DNA of 64,000 nt from NCBI RefSeq assembly GCF_003149515.1, contig NZ_CP029145.1, forward strand, positions 3,906,001-3,970,000, read 5' to 3'. This document shows, in pieces, positions 35,620 through 44,864 of the stretch; the stretch's first letter is position 1; the number at the start of each line of letters is the position of its first letter. Both the position numbers and the translations under genes were made by a program. Source of the stretch: Hymenobacter nivis (lineage in GTDB: Bacteria; Bacteroidota; Bacteroidia; Cytophagales; Hymenobacteraceae). Below the pieces are notes generated by a model. The model searched no databases. It had not been told where the DNA came from and saw nothing but the letters and a program-made list of their open reading frames with translations.

Positions 35620-36981
35620 TTATTTCTTAATATCCGGGCTCTCGAACCCCAGCTTCGTCAGGCCGCGCTGCACCTCGGGGGCGCTCATGAAGAGCTTCCA
35701 GAGCAGGCCGGTGCGGTGGTTCTCAATCATGGCCACGATGGGGCCCTGGTCGATGGCCAGGTACGAGGCGGCGTACCAGTTGTGCTCCTCGCTGTAGGCA
35801 TCCACGAAGCCGTAGGGGCCCCAGATTTTATCGCCCAAATCATCGTAGAAATGGCGCAGCGCCAGCATCGATTCGGCCGGTGCGTAGGGCATGGCCGACA
35901 GCGCCGCGGTGGGCGAAATCACCCCCAGGTCTTCGGTGGGCGAGTGGGCGGCGTAGCCCTGGTAACTGTCTGATGCCGTGAGGCCCCAGGCATTGGCGCC
36001 GTAGCCCTTGTAGTGCTTGGGGTTGGCCACGCAGTAGGCGCGGTTGATGAGCGTGTGGCTTTTGTTCTGCTCCCAGTAATCGGCGTGCGCGTCCTTCAGG
36101 CCGTGGGGGTTGAGGCCCAAAAACGAGTAGTGCGAGAAGAACAGGGGGCCCCCCAGCGCGGGGCCCAGGGGTAGCTGGTGGCCGTAGTAGGTATTGCCGT
36201 TCAGGTAGTCGGGGCCCGTAGCCCAGCCCTGGTCGTACACGGTCTTGTCGATGGCGTAGCGGGGCGAGCCGGCGGCCAGCACGTAGGTCACCAGGGCTTC
36301 GTTCCAGCCGTGCAGCTGGTGGTTCATGCTCCAGCCGTTGTTGGGGCTCCAGTGCCAGTACAACACATTCTGGCCCTGGGTGAACCAGTTCCACTCCACG
36401 CCTTCCCACAGCCAGAGCACCTTGTTGCGCACATTGCGCTCGTCGGGCGTGTCCTTGGTAAAGTACTGGCGGGCGCAGAGCAGGCCCTCGTACATAAAGG
36501 AGGTTTCCACGAGGTCGGCCCCATCGTCTTTCGGGCTGAAGCGGATGGTGTGGCCCGTGGCCCCGTCGTACCAGTGCGGAAACGCGCCGTGGTACTGGTC
36601 GGCCTTCCACAGGAAATTTACGATTTTACTGACCCGCGCCGCCGCCTGCGCCCGGGTAATCCAGCCCCGCTCGGCGGCCACGATGATGGCCATCAGGCCG
36701 AAGCCCGTGCCGCCGGTCGTCACCACCTCATCGCCGTAGTCGAACGACCTATTGCTGCGCTCGCGCGCCATGCCGCTCACTGGGTGCCCAAAGTCCCAGA
36801 AGTACCGGAACGTCTGGCGCTGCACCAGGTCCAGCAGCTGCTCGTCGGTGAGGTGGCGCGGCCGTTGCCGGGCATCGAAGGCGGGCGGCGCGGCGGGTTT
36901 TTTCGGCGGTGCTTTGGGCGTGGGCTGGGCCCCCAGCAGGCCGGGGGCCAGTAGCAGGGAGGCAAGAAGTTTCAGGCGCAT
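35620..36981 (-). CDS. glucoamylase-like GH144-type endo-beta-1,2-glucanase
   Basis: 453 residues with a signal peptide (KLLASLLLAPGLLGAQ). The (alpha/alpha)6 glycoamylase-like fold shows as RQTFRYFWDFGHPVSGMARE, GGTGFGLMAIIVAAERGW, ADLVETSFMYEGLLCARQYF, NNGWSMNHQLHGWNEALVTY and FSHYSFLGLNPHGLKD. These match the GH144 group known from Chitinophaga and Bacteroides for beta-1,2-glucan. Pairing with GH3, SusC and SusD supports that substrate; a different glucan remains possible. Probably periplasmic or outer-membrane. Confidence 0.85.
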   Translation of the reverse strand: MRLKLLASLLLAPGLLGAQPTPKAPPKKPAAPPAFDARQRPRHLTDEQLLDLVQRQTFRYFWDFGHPVSGMARERSNRSFDYGDEVVTTGGTGFGLMAIIVAAERGWITRAQAAARVSKIVNFLWKADQYHGAFPHWYDGATGHTIRFSPKDDGADLVETSFMYEGLLCARQYFTKDTPDERNVRNKVLWLWEGVEWNWFTQGQNVLYWHWSPNNGWSMNHQLHGWNEALVTYVLAAGSPRYAIDKTVYDQGWATGPDYLNGNTYYGHQLPLGPALGGPLFFSHYSFLGLNPHGLKDAHADYWEQNKSHTLINRAYCVANPKHYKGYGANAWGLTASDSYQGYAAHSPTEDLGVISPTAALSAMPYAPAESMLALRHFYDDLGDKIWGPYGFVDAYSEEHNWYAASYLAIDQGPIVAMIENHRTGLLWKLFMSAPEVQRGLTKLGFESPDIKK

Positions 36982-37014
36982 GGCTGTCTTTTTAAGACGT
37001 GTAGTTGTCGTTTA

Positions 37015-37072
37015 GCGAGGCGCCTCACGCCCCCTTGGGGCCGGCCTCAAGGGGGCCCGTGAGGCGCCTCGC
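37015..37072 (-). terminator. long hairpin between susD and the GH144 gene
   Basis: Arms GCGAGGCGCCTCACG...CCCCTTG and the complement CAAGGGG...CGTGAGGCGCCTCGC form a stem of about 22 bp. No T-run follows, so it may act as a processing or mRNA-stabilising hairpin that sets more SusCD than enzyme, rather than as a full stop. Confidence 0.6.
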
Positions 37073-37092
37073 TGAACGATGGGAAGGCGGAA

Positions 37093-38640
37093 TCAATACC
37101 CCGGGTTTTGGGTGAGCACGCCGCCGCTCAGGTCGATTTGGGGCTGCGGGATGGGGAAGATTTCGCTTTTGCCCTTCGCGAAGGTTTTGCCCTGAGCCGC
37201 GAAAATGGGCACAATGCGCCCGGGCATCACGCTTTCCTGGCGCACCAGGTCGAAGAAGCGGTCGTGCTCCATGGCCAGCTCCACGCGGTGCTCCTGCCAA
37301 ATGGTGGCCAGCGTGGCGGCTTTGGCCCCCAGGCCGGCGCGGGCGCGCACCGCGTTGAGGCTGGTGGCGGCGGCCCCGGCGTTGCCGATTTGCAGGGCGG
37401 CCTCGGCGTTGATGAGCAGCACCTCGGCGTAGCGCATGATGCGGACGTTTTTGGGCAGGTAGTCGGTGTTGCCGCAGTTGGGCTCCTTGGTGCGGCTGTG
37501 GTAGGCCTTGTAGCTGTAGCGCATGTTTTCCACCGAGTCCTTGGTCGGGATGCGGAAGCCGTCCCAGAGCACGGTGCCCACCGAGCGCTGCCCGGCCGGC
37601 GCCGTGGGGTTGATGAAGATGATGGTGCCGGCCCGGCGCACGTCGCCGGGCTCGTAGGCGTCCGCCAGGCTCTGGGTGGGGTTGTTGAAGCCAAAGCCCA
37701 GGTCCGACCACCCGCCCTTGCCGCCCGCGCGGGGGCCCTGGCACACGGCGTACAGGTTCACGGCCGAGTTGTTGCAGGCCGCATTCACGCCGGTTTGCAC
37801 CTCAAATATCGATTCCGAATTATTGTTGCCCACCGTGCGCCAGATGTCGGCGTAAGTGGGGTACAGGGAGTAGGCCGCCCCGGTGATGATGGCGCTGGTG
37901 AGGTCGTAGGCCTTCTGGTAATTTTTCTGGTACAGGTACACCTTGGCCAGCATGGCCTGGGCGGCGGCCTTGGTGGCCCGGCCCACGGGCGTCGCGCCCT
38001 TCGCCGGCAGGTTGTCGGCGGCAAACTGTAGGTCGTTGATGATGAAGGCGTATGTATCCGCCGCCGAGGCCCGCGTCTGGAGCGCCGGGTTATTGGCGTC
38101 GGCGGCGGCGGGCACGCCGTTGATCAGGGGCACGCCGCCGAAAAACCGCACCAGGTTGAAGTAGAAGTACCCGCGCAGGAAGCGCACTTCGCCCAGCTCC
38201 TGGTTTTTGAGGACGTCGGCGGCTGGGCTCAGCGGAATTTTGTCGATGGCCTGGTTGGCCCGGGCAATGGCCTGGAAGTAGCCATTCCAGACGTTGTTGA
38301 CGGTGCCGTTGGACGAGGTGGCGGTGAAGTTGTCGATGGTCAGCGCGTCGCCGTAGTCGGTGGGCGTGCTGCCCTTGTCGCCGTCGTCCGAGGCGATGTC
38401 GGTCATGATGATGTTCTGCAAGCCGTTCACGTCGGGGCCGAAGCCGCCGAAGTACAGGGCGTTGTACACGCCGTCGACCAGCTTCTGGGCCGCGGCGGGG
38501 TCGGTGCGGATGGCGTCTTCGCTGAGCTGGCCCTGGGGGGCCACTTCGAGGAAGTTTTTGCAGCCACTGGCCACAACCAGGGCCAGGGCCAGGGCGGCGG
38601 TGCCGGCCCGGCGGCCCGTCGAAAAGGGGGTAGGTTTCAT
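37093..38640 (-). CDS. susD: SusD/RagB-family nutrient-binding lipoprotein
   Basis: 515 residues. Lipoprotein signal with lipid-attachment Cys27 in VVASGCKNFLE, then the family start LEVAPQGQLSEDAIRTDPAAAQ split over the linker. The TPR-like core appears in EVRFLRGYFYFNLVRFFGGV and AYDLTSAIITGAAYSLY, and the C-terminal block ends with YAEVLLINAEAALQIGN and DLVRQ. It binds glycans at the cell surface and forms the lid of the SusC channel. The susC gene ends 13 bases upstream. Confidence 0.94.
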   Translation of the reverse strand: MKPTPFSTGRRAGTAALALALVVASGCKNFLEVAPQGQLSEDAIRTDPAAAQKLVDGVYNALYFGGFGPDVNGLQNIIMTDIASDDGDKGSTPTDYGDALTIDNFTATSSNGTVNNVWNGYFQAIARANQAIDKIPLSPAADVLKNQELGEVRFLRGYFYFNLVRFFGGVPLINGVPAAADANNPALQTRASAADTYAFIINDLQFAADNLPAKGATPVGRATKAAAQAMLAKVYLYQKNYQKAYDLTSAIITGAAYSLYPTYADIWRTVGNNNSESIFEVQTGVNAACNNSAVNLYAVCQGPRAGGKGGWSDLGFGFNNPTQSLADAYEPGDVRRAGTIIFINPTAPAGQRSVGTVLWDGFRIPTKDSVENMRYSYKAYHSRTKEPNCGNTDYLPKNVRIMRYAEVLLINAEAALQIGNAGAAATSLNAVRARAGLGAKAATLATIWQEHRVELAMEHDRFFDLVRQESVMPGRIVPIFAAQGKTFAKGKSEIFPIPQPQIDLSGGVLTQNPGY

Positions 38641-38653
38641 AACAGGCGGCGGC

Positions 38654-41600
38654 TTATTTGAAGTTAGCGGTCAGGCCCACCGTGAGGGTGCGCGGGGTGG
38701 GGTAGCTGCTGGTGTTGCCCACCAGCTCGATGCCGGAGTTGAGGGGGCCCCCGGGCAGCTCGGGCGTGAAGCCGGTGTACTTGGTGGCGGTGAAGATGTT
38801 CTGGCCCGACAAAAACAGCCGCAGCGACGCCAAATGCGCCTTCTCCAGGCTGCTCACGCCGAAGGTGTAGCCCACCACGAGGCTGGTCAGGCGCAGGTAC
38901 GCGCCCGATTCGAGGAAGTACGACGAGTTGGGCATGCTGCTCGTCAGGGCCCGGGGGTTGGTGCCGGAAGGGTTGGCGGCCGTCCAGCGGTCGGCGGCGA
39001 AGCTGGCCTCGATGTTGTCGGTGCCCTGGGTGCGGGCCTGCTTCTTGGCGTTGTACACCTTGTTGTTGAGGTTGCCCGAAAACACGAACGAGAGGTCGAA
39101 GTTGCGCGCGGTGAGGCCGCCGTTCACCCCGAAATACACCGGCGGCTGGTACGAGCCGAAGTAGCGGCGGTCGTTGAGGTCAATCTTGCCGTCGCCGTTC
39201 ACGTCGGCGTACTTCAAGTCGCCCACCTGGGGCCCCCCGTTGGGGCCCGTGCCGAAGATGGACACCGGCGAGTTTTTAATCTCGTCGGCCGACTGGTACA
39301 CGCCGATGGCGTCGAGCAGGAAGAAGCTGCCGGCCGCCACGCCGTTGTCGGACTTGGTGACCAGGTTTTGCCCCGCGAACAGCGCCTGCCCGCCGTTGAG
39401 GTTGGCGATGCGGTTGGTGTTGAAGGTGGCGTTCACGCCGAAGTTGTAGGTGATGCCGCTGGCTAGCTTTGCGCGCCAGTTCACGGCCGCCTCCATACCC
39501 TTGTTGGTGATGTCGGCGGCGTTGGTGATGAGCTGGTTGTCGGGGTCGCCGAGGATGCCAGGGATGTTAATGGGAATCAGGGCGTTGCTCGTGCGCTTGT
39601 TGTAGTAGGTCAGCTCGCCGGTGAGGCGGTTGTCGAGGAAGCCAAACTCCACGGCGGCGTCGTACTCGCTGGTGGTTTCCCAGTGCACGCTGCCGTCCTT
39701 CAGCTGGCTGATGACGGCCCCCAGCGTCTGCTGCCCGTTGATGATGTAGGGCACGTTGATGTCGGCCGTGGTCACGTAGGAGTTGGTCGGAATCTGGTCG
39801 TTGCCCAGGCGGCCGTAGCTGCCGCGCAGTTTCAGGAAGCTCAGGCCCCGCACGTCCTTCAGGAAGTCTTCGTCGGAGAGCACCCAGCCCACGCCCAGCG
39901 ACGGAAACACGCCCGTGCGGCGGTTCGAGGCGAACTTCGACGAGGCGTCGTAGCGCAGGTTGGCCGTGAGCAGGTAGCGGCCCTCGTAGGAGTAGTTCAC
40001 GCGGCCCAGCACTGAAAAGCGGCGGTCTTTCGAGGGCAGCATCCCGGCGTCGGGGTTGTTGGGGTCGTAGGGGTTCACCACCGACGTGTTGGGGTCGCCC
40101 GTGTTCAGGTACCACTGGTTGGGGTCGGCGGGCACGCCGCGGCGCGAGCCGTAGAGCGGCGTGGTCTGGCCCTCCTCGGTGGTAGTGCCGGCCAGCACCG
40201 TCAGGTCGTGCTTGCCGCCGAAGGTTTTATGAAACGTAGCCGTGTTTTCCCACAGGTAGCGGTAGGAGTTGTTCTGCATCACGCCCAGGCTGCTGGTTGG
40301 GCTGAACTGGTTGCCGCCGGCGATGATGAACGTGCTGGCGTCGTTGTTGAACTGGTAGTTATAAATCGTGCGGTTGTTGAAGTTCAGGTCCAGGTTAATG
40401 GCCGAGCGCAGCACGAGCCAGTCCACGGGCCGCACGTCGATGCCGACGTTGCCCTGCAAGCGGTTTTCGAGCGAGCGGTTGTTGTTCTTGTCGATGTCGA
40501 GCAGTGGGTTGCCCGCGTTGCCGAAGGCGGAGGTGTTGCCGTACAACTCGCCCTGCTTGGCCGGAATGAAGGGGGCCGCCCGGTAGGCGTTGAGGTAGGC
40601 CGCGCCCAGGTTCACGTCGCGCGTGTCGGCGTGGCTGTACGAGGCCTGCGAGCTGATGGTAACCTTGTCGGAGAGCGAGAACGAGGTATTGGAGCGCACC
40701 GTCAGGCGCTGGAACTTGTTCTGCGTCACGATGCCGTCGTCTTGCAGCAGGTTGCCCGAGAAGTAGTAGCGCACGTTGTCGGTGGCCCCCGACACGGCCA
40801 GGTTGTGGTTCTGGAAAATGCCGTGCTTCAGGATTTCCTTGTACCAGTTGGTAGTGCCCGTAAAGCCCGGGTAGTCCGGAAACTTGGTATTCGGCGACGT
40901 GTCGGCGAGGTAGCTTTTGTACTGGTCGGCGTTGGCCATTTCCACGAGGTGGGCGGCCTGTTTGAAGCCGTAGGTGCCGCTGTAGCTGAGCACCGGCTTG
41001 CCCAGGGCCCCCTTCTTGGTGGTCACAATGATGACGCCGTTGGCCCCGCGCACCCCGTAGATGGCGGCGGCCGAGGCGTCCTTCAGCACGTCAATCGTGG
41101 CAATGTCGGCGTTGCTCAGGTTGCGGATGTCGGTGGTTTGCACGCCGTCCACCACGTAGAGCGGGTTGGCCCCGGCCAGCAGCGTGCCCGTGCCGCGGAT
41201 GCGCACCGTGGGCTGCGAGTTGGGCGAGCCGTCGCTGATGATTTGCACGCCGGCAATTTTGCCTTGCAGGGCCTGGGTGGGCGTTTGCACCGGCTGGTTC
41301 ACAATTTCCGAGCCCTCCACCCGGGCCACGGCCCCGGTCAGGTCGCGGCGGCGCTGGGTACCGTAGCCCACCACCACCACTTCGCTCAGCGATTTGGCAT
41401 CGGGGGCCAGCGCCACGTTAATGGTCGTCTGGGCGCCCACCGCCACTTCTTGCGAGGTGTAGCCCACGAAGCTGAACACAAGCGTGGCGTTGTCGGGCAC
41501 GGTCAGGGTAAACTTGCCGTCGGGGTCGGTGGAGGTGCCGGTGGTGCCGCCCTTCACTACCACGTTCACGCCGGGCAGGCCCTGGCCCTTTTCGTCCACC

Positions 41601-41992
41601 ACGCGGCCCGTCACGGGACCGGCCGCTTCGGGCTTCAGCACAATGCCGTCGTCGGTGAGGGTGTAGCGGATGCGCAAGGGCTCCAGCAGCTCGGCCAGCA
41701 CCTGGCCCAGCGGCTGCCCGGTGGCCCGGAGGCTAACGTGGCGGTTGGCCCGGATGAGCTGGCGGCTGTACTGAAAGTGCGCGTCCGTCTGCTTCTCAAT
41801 GTCGGCCAATACTTTGTACACCGCCGCGTCCTGGGCGTTTATGGTCACGGCCTGCGTGAGCGACGGCTGGGCAGCCGTGGGGCTGGCCGCCGCAATGCTG
41901 AGGGTGCTCAACAGCGTGAGGCACAGGAACTGGAGCAGGGCGGCCCGCTTGAGGCGGGGCAGGCCCGGTAAGGGAAGTAGCCTTGGTAGCAT
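38654..41992 (-). CDS. susC: SusC/RagA-family TonB-dependent transporter with STN domain
   Basis: 1112 residues from the ATG at 41992 (an upstream TTG is less likely). Order: signal peptide ending PTAAQ; STN domain (about 45-105, ending LTDDGIVL) that touches a FecR anti-sigma; CarboxypepD-reg domain (GRVVDEKGQGLPGVNVVVKG); the TonB-box-adjacent LSEVVVVGYGTQRR; plug (QTPTQALQGKIAGVQI, DASAAAIYGVRGANGVIIV); then the beta-barrel to the C-terminal phenylalanine-type end (GLTANFK). It imports oligosaccharides through the outer membrane. The STN domain fits the FecI/FecR genes upstream. Confidence 0.95.
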   Translation of the reverse strand: MLPRLLPLPGLPRLKRAALLQFLCLTLLSTLSIAAASPTAAQPSLTQAVTINAQDAAVYKVLADIEKQTDAHFQYSRQLIRANRHVSLRATGQPLGQVLAELLEPLRIRYTLTDDGIVLKPEAAGPVTGRVVDEKGQGLPGVNVVVKGGTTGTSTDPDGKFTLTVPDNATLVFSFVGYTSQEVAVGAQTTINVALAPDAKSLSEVVVVGYGTQRRRDLTGAVARVEGSEIVNQPVQTPTQALQGKIAGVQIISDGSPNSQPTVRIRGTGTLLAGANPLYVVDGVQTTDIRNLSNADIATIDVLKDASAAAIYGVRGANGVIIVTTKKGALGKPVLSYSGTYGFKQAAHLVEMANADQYKSYLADTSPNTKFPDYPGFTGTTNWYKEILKHGIFQNHNLAVSGATDNVRYYFSGNLLQDDGIVTQNKFQRLTVRSNTSFSLSDKVTISSQASYSHADTRDVNLGAAYLNAYRAAPFIPAKQGELYGNTSAFGNAGNPLLDIDKNNNRSLENRLQGNVGIDVRPVDWLVLRSAINLDLNFNNRTIYNYQFNNDASTFIIAGGNQFSPTSSLGVMQNNSYRYLWENTATFHKTFGGKHDLTVLAGTTTEEGQTTPLYGSRRGVPADPNQWYLNTGDPNTSVVNPYDPNNPDAGMLPSKDRRFSVLGRVNYSYEGRYLLTANLRYDASSKFASNRRTGVFPSLGVGWVLSDEDFLKDVRGLSFLKLRGSYGRLGNDQIPTNSYVTTADINVPYIINGQQTLGAVISQLKDGSVHWETTSEYDAAVEFGFLDNRLTGELTYYNKRTSNALIPINIPGILGDPDNQLITNAADITNKGMEAAVNWRAKLASGITYNFGVNATFNTNRIANLNGGQALFAGQNLVTKSDNGVAAGSFFLLDAIGVYQSADEIKNSPVSIFGTGPNGGPQVGDLKYADVNGDGKIDLNDRRYFGSYQPPVYFGVNGGLTARNFDLSFVFSGNLNNKVYNAKKQARTQGTDNIEASFAADRWTAANPSGTNPRALTSSMPNSSYFLESGAYLRLTSLVVGYTFGVSSLEKAHLASLRLFLSGQNIFTATKYTGFTPELPGGPLNSGIELVGNTSSYPTPRTLTVGLTANFK

Positions 41993-42135
41993 AGGGGTGG
42001 GAAGAAAAGAGTGGATCAATGGGCGGAGCTGCCGCCGCGCAGAACGGGAAAACCAGCGTCATTCACCCCGGGCGGCCGGGCCACCAGTTGGGGTTATGCA
42101 AACGATTGCAATGAATATACATGGTTTTTCCGGGG

Positions 42136-43140
42136 TTAGATTGACTGACAGCCAGTTGAATGGAAAGTAATTTGCGCGTCGGCTTGGGAATAAGTCGCTC
42201 CCGTGGCCTGGCACAGCACTTCTAGCTTGGCGAAGCGAGGCCTGCCGGTGCAGGTTCACGGTGCAGCCCGCCACGGCTGCGGGGCTGTAGCGAATGTCCA
42301 CGCCATAGGCGGTTTTTAAGGCTTCGAGCACCTCGGCCACCGGTCGGTTATCGAACGCAAACGGCTGGGGGGCCAGCAGCACCGGCTGGGGCGTCAGCTC
42401 GCGGCGTAGCTGCTGCCGGCCCGGCGCGTACACGGCCTGCTGGTTGGGCAGCAGCACCAGGGCCCTCACCGCCGGGCCCAGGGTTCTGTTTTGGGCTTGG
42501 GCAACGGTGGGTGCTGGCCGGCGCGGGCTTACCCGCACCCGGCCCGTGCGCACCTGCACCACGGTTCCGGCCTGCTGCGGGTAGGCTCGCACCGTGAAGC
42601 TGGTGCCCAGCACGCGGGTTTCCAGGTGGGCCGTGAGCACCCGGAACGGGTGGGCCGCGTCGTGCGCCACCCGGAAAAACGCCTCCCCGCTCAGGTACAC
42701 CGCCCGCTGCCCGCCGGCGAGGGGCGGTAGCGCAGGCGGCTACTGGGCTTAAGGGCCACGTAGCTGCCGTCGGGCAGCTGCACTGCTTGCGTGCGGGCCG
42801 TGGCGTTGGAGCGTACTTGCCAGCCAGCCGGGGCCCCAGCTGGGTCGGGCCGGGGCCCCAGCAGGCCACTGCCCACTCCCAGGCCCACGACTACGGCGGC
42901 CGCGGCCAGCCACTGCCAGCCGGCTGGGGCCCCAGCGGTGCGCTGCCCAAGGGCCATCGAGGTGGGCCGCAAACGTTGCCACAGCCGGCGCCGCAAAGCC
43001 TCGCGCTCGGCCCCGGCCAAGGAGGGAGCGGGCCCGTCGGGCTGAGCCGCGTACCAAGCCTCCACGGCCCGCGTTTCGGCGGGGGTGCAAGTGCCGTCGC
43101 GGTAGCGGTGCAGCAGGGCTTGGAGGGTGGGGTTGATCAT
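42136..43140 (-). pseudogene. fecR: FecR-family anti-sigma factor with two frameshifts
   Basis: Start ATG at 43140 (MINPTLQALLHRYRDG). The cytoplasmic part, one membrane helix (about GWQWLAAAAVVVGLGV) and the FecR domain are recognisable. Frame is lost near 42715 after RLRYRP: the next frame continues as GQRAVYLSGEAFFRVAHDA, which is the expected FecR sequence; one missing C in a C-run explains it. A second shift near 42255, after CTVNL, moves to GRPRFAKLEVLCQATGATYS, the usual C-terminus, ending at 42136; one extra C explains it. With both shifts corrected the protein has a normal length of about 335 residues. Confidence 0.85.
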
Positions 43141-43244
43141 GGGCAAGCGGCCGGCGGGGCCGGGTTCGTCCTAGTAAGTCGGAGAAAGGTGCCAAACCCC
43201 TGGCCGGCCTGCAAAAAAAAATTAAAGCCCCGCGCCCCGGGGCC

Positions 43245-43849
43245 CTACCACAGCCACCACAAGGCCAGCAGCACGAAGTCGCGCAGGCTCACGCGCAGCA
43301 GCTTGAGGGCGCGGGTGAGGTGGTACTCCACCGTTTTGGGCGAGAGGTTGAGGCGGCTGGCGATTTCCGGCACCGAGCGGTGCTCGAAGCGGCTGAGCCG
43401 GAACACGGCCTGGGTGTGGGCGGGCAGCTGGCGCAGACCGGCCAGCAGCGCGGCCGACAAATCGTTGGCCGCCAGTGCGTTTTCGGTGCTGGTGTCGGCT
43501 TCGTGGGCGCGCTGGTGGTCGAGGTAGTGGGCGTAGGCCAGGCGGGCGCGCAGGGCGTCGATGGTGCGGAAGCGGGCCGCGCCCAGCAGGTAGCTTTTCA
43601 GGTGCTCGATGGCCAGCTGGGCGCGCCGCTGCCACAGGGCGGCCAGCACGTTGTACACCACTTCTTCGGCCAGCTCGGGGACCCCAGCTTGCGGTAGGCC
43701 GCCGCGTACAGCTCGTACCAGTACCGCTCGTAAATCTCCGCAAACGCGGCCTCGCCGCCGCTGCCGCCCAGGGCCTGCACCAGGGCCGTGTCGTCGTGGC
43801 CGGCCAAAGGCCGGGGTACGCGGGGCGCAGACGAAGCAAACAAGGCCAT
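43245..43849 (-). pseudogene. fecI: ECF RNA polymerase sigma factor (FecI-like) with a frameshift
   Basis: Start ATG at 43849. Region 2 begins well (EAAFAEIYERYWYELYAAAY RKLG, read from 43740) but the frame is lost at about 43681 after KLGSP. The neighbouring frame resumes with ELAEEVVYNVLAALWQRR and runs through region 4 (FRLSRFEHRSVPEIASRLNL, SPKTVEYHLTRALKLL) to the stop at 43245. One missing base in the C-run TCCCC explains it. If the shift is real the sigma factor is dead and so is induction of the downstream susC-susD-glucanase genes. If it is a base-call error the gene is intact at about 200 residues. Confidence 0.85.
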
Positions 43850-43987
43850 ACCAAGCAAGGGAACCGGCCGCGGCTAAACCACTAAAAGCGGGGTAAAAGA
43901 AGTCGAATTATTCCGCTTAACTGCTTACGGCCCGCCGCCAATGTGGTTGATTTTTTGAAATTAGTGGTAGAATAATGAGGGCTCGTT

Positions 43988-44029
43988 AAAAAAAATACCC
44001 GCCGGCCTCCCAGGGCGCGGCGGGTATCG
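43988..44029 (-). terminator. rho-independent terminator
   Basis: On the minus strand the stem ATACCCGCC...GGCGGGTAT is followed by a run of Ts. It ends the gene at 44075-44668. Confidence 0.75.
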
Positions 44030-44074
44030 TTTCCACGAAAACCAGGGCCCCGGGCGGGCTTGGCTCCTCAAAAG

Positions 44075-44668
44075 CTAGCGCTTTTGCAGCTCGATGCGGT
44101 CCACGCCCCGGTTCAGCCCGCGCCAAACCATGCGGGGCTGCCCGGGCGTCGCCTCTAGGTAAAAATTGTCTTGAAGCACCCCCAGATCCGTCAAGAATTG
44201 CTGGTCCACATCCAGCGGGTACGAGCCCGCCGGGCGGTTGAGGCCGGGCGAGAATATGGCCTGGGGGCCCTGGCGCGTGCTGGCGTATTCGGGCGTAATC
44301 CGGAGGGCAAAATACACCGGAAATACCTTGCTACTGTACTGCAAGGTGCCCTCAAACTCGCCGTACTGCGGGTCGCGCGGGGTGTAGCGCGAGGCCACGG
44401 CCGGCGCAAGGGTCAACACGGCAAAATCCTGAAAAACAGTATCTTTGGTTACGCCCGCGCGTTTTTGGTAATAGTCGTTGCCCAGGCGCTTAACCACTAC
44501 CCGGCGCAGGTCCCACGTCCCCGTTAGCTGGGGCGTCAGCTGTTGCATGAGCTTCACGCCGGCCTGCCGGTAGTCTGTTTCAGGGGTGGCCTCCGGGGCT
44601 TTGCTGCACTGGCAAAACAGGGGCCCCGCGGCTAGCAGAAGCAGCCAGCGGGAATAGTGGTTTTTCAT
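44075..44668 (-). CDS. probable lipoprotein, function unknown
   Basis: 197 residues from the ATG at 44668. The hydrophobic start runs to LLLLAAGPLFCQCSKAPEAT, where one of two cysteines may be lipidated; the lipobox is not ideal. The rest is beta-rich with QLTGTWDLRRVVVKRLGND, a pattern like small lipocalin-type or extracytoplasmic domains of Bacteroidota. No specific family is recognised. It lies between the sigma-factor gene and the tRNA, with its own terminator. Confidence 0.7.
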   Translation of the reverse strand: MKNHYSRWLLLLAAGPLFCQCSKAPEATPETDYRQAGVKLMQQLTPQLTGTWDLRRVVVKRLGNDYYQKRAGVTKDTVFQDFAVLTLAPAVASRYTPRDPQYGEFEGTLQYSSKVFPVYFALRITPEYASTRQGPQAIFSPGLNRPAGSYPLDVDQQFLTDLGVLQDNFYLEATPGQPRMVWRGLNRGVDRIELQKR

Positions 44669-44690
44669 AGCGGTTGGGAAGGAGCAGGGT

Positions 44691-44733
44691 AAAAAAAACA
44701 GCAGCATCTCCTTTATTGGGAATGCTGCTGTTT
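44691..44733 (-). terminator. terminator of the tRNA-Arg gene
   Basis: Minus-strand stem AACAGCAGCAT...ATGCTGCTGTT followed by a run of Ts at the 5' side of the plus strand. Confidence 0.78.
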
Positions 44734-44755
44734 AGCTGTGAGTCAAAAATTTAAG

Positions 44756-44827
44756 TGGCCCCGGCGAGAATCGAACTCACATCTAAAGTTTAGGAAACCC
44801 TTGTTCTATCCGTTGAACTACGGGGCC
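44756..44827 (-). tRNA. tRNA-Arg (anticodon CCT)
   Basis: On the minus strand the acceptor GGCCCCG pairs with CGGGGCC and discriminator A. The D-arm is GTTCAACGGATAGAAC, the anticodon loop TTCCTAA carries CCT (reads AGG), and the T-arm is GTGAG-TTCGATT-CTCGC. CCA is not encoded. The anticodon stem has two G-T pairs. Length 72. Confidence 0.93.
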
Positions 44828-44864
44828 ATGGCAGCGGGCAAAAGTACGGCCCGCCGGGCGGTTT

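Noticed and set aside
37015..37072. Terminator between susD and the GH144 gene as end of the operon
   Set aside because: No T-run follows and both sides belong to the same locus; kept as a hairpin of uncertain role.
40208..41971. 587-codon frame opposite susC
   Set aside because: Shadow of a long GC-rich barrel gene, without recognisable motifs.
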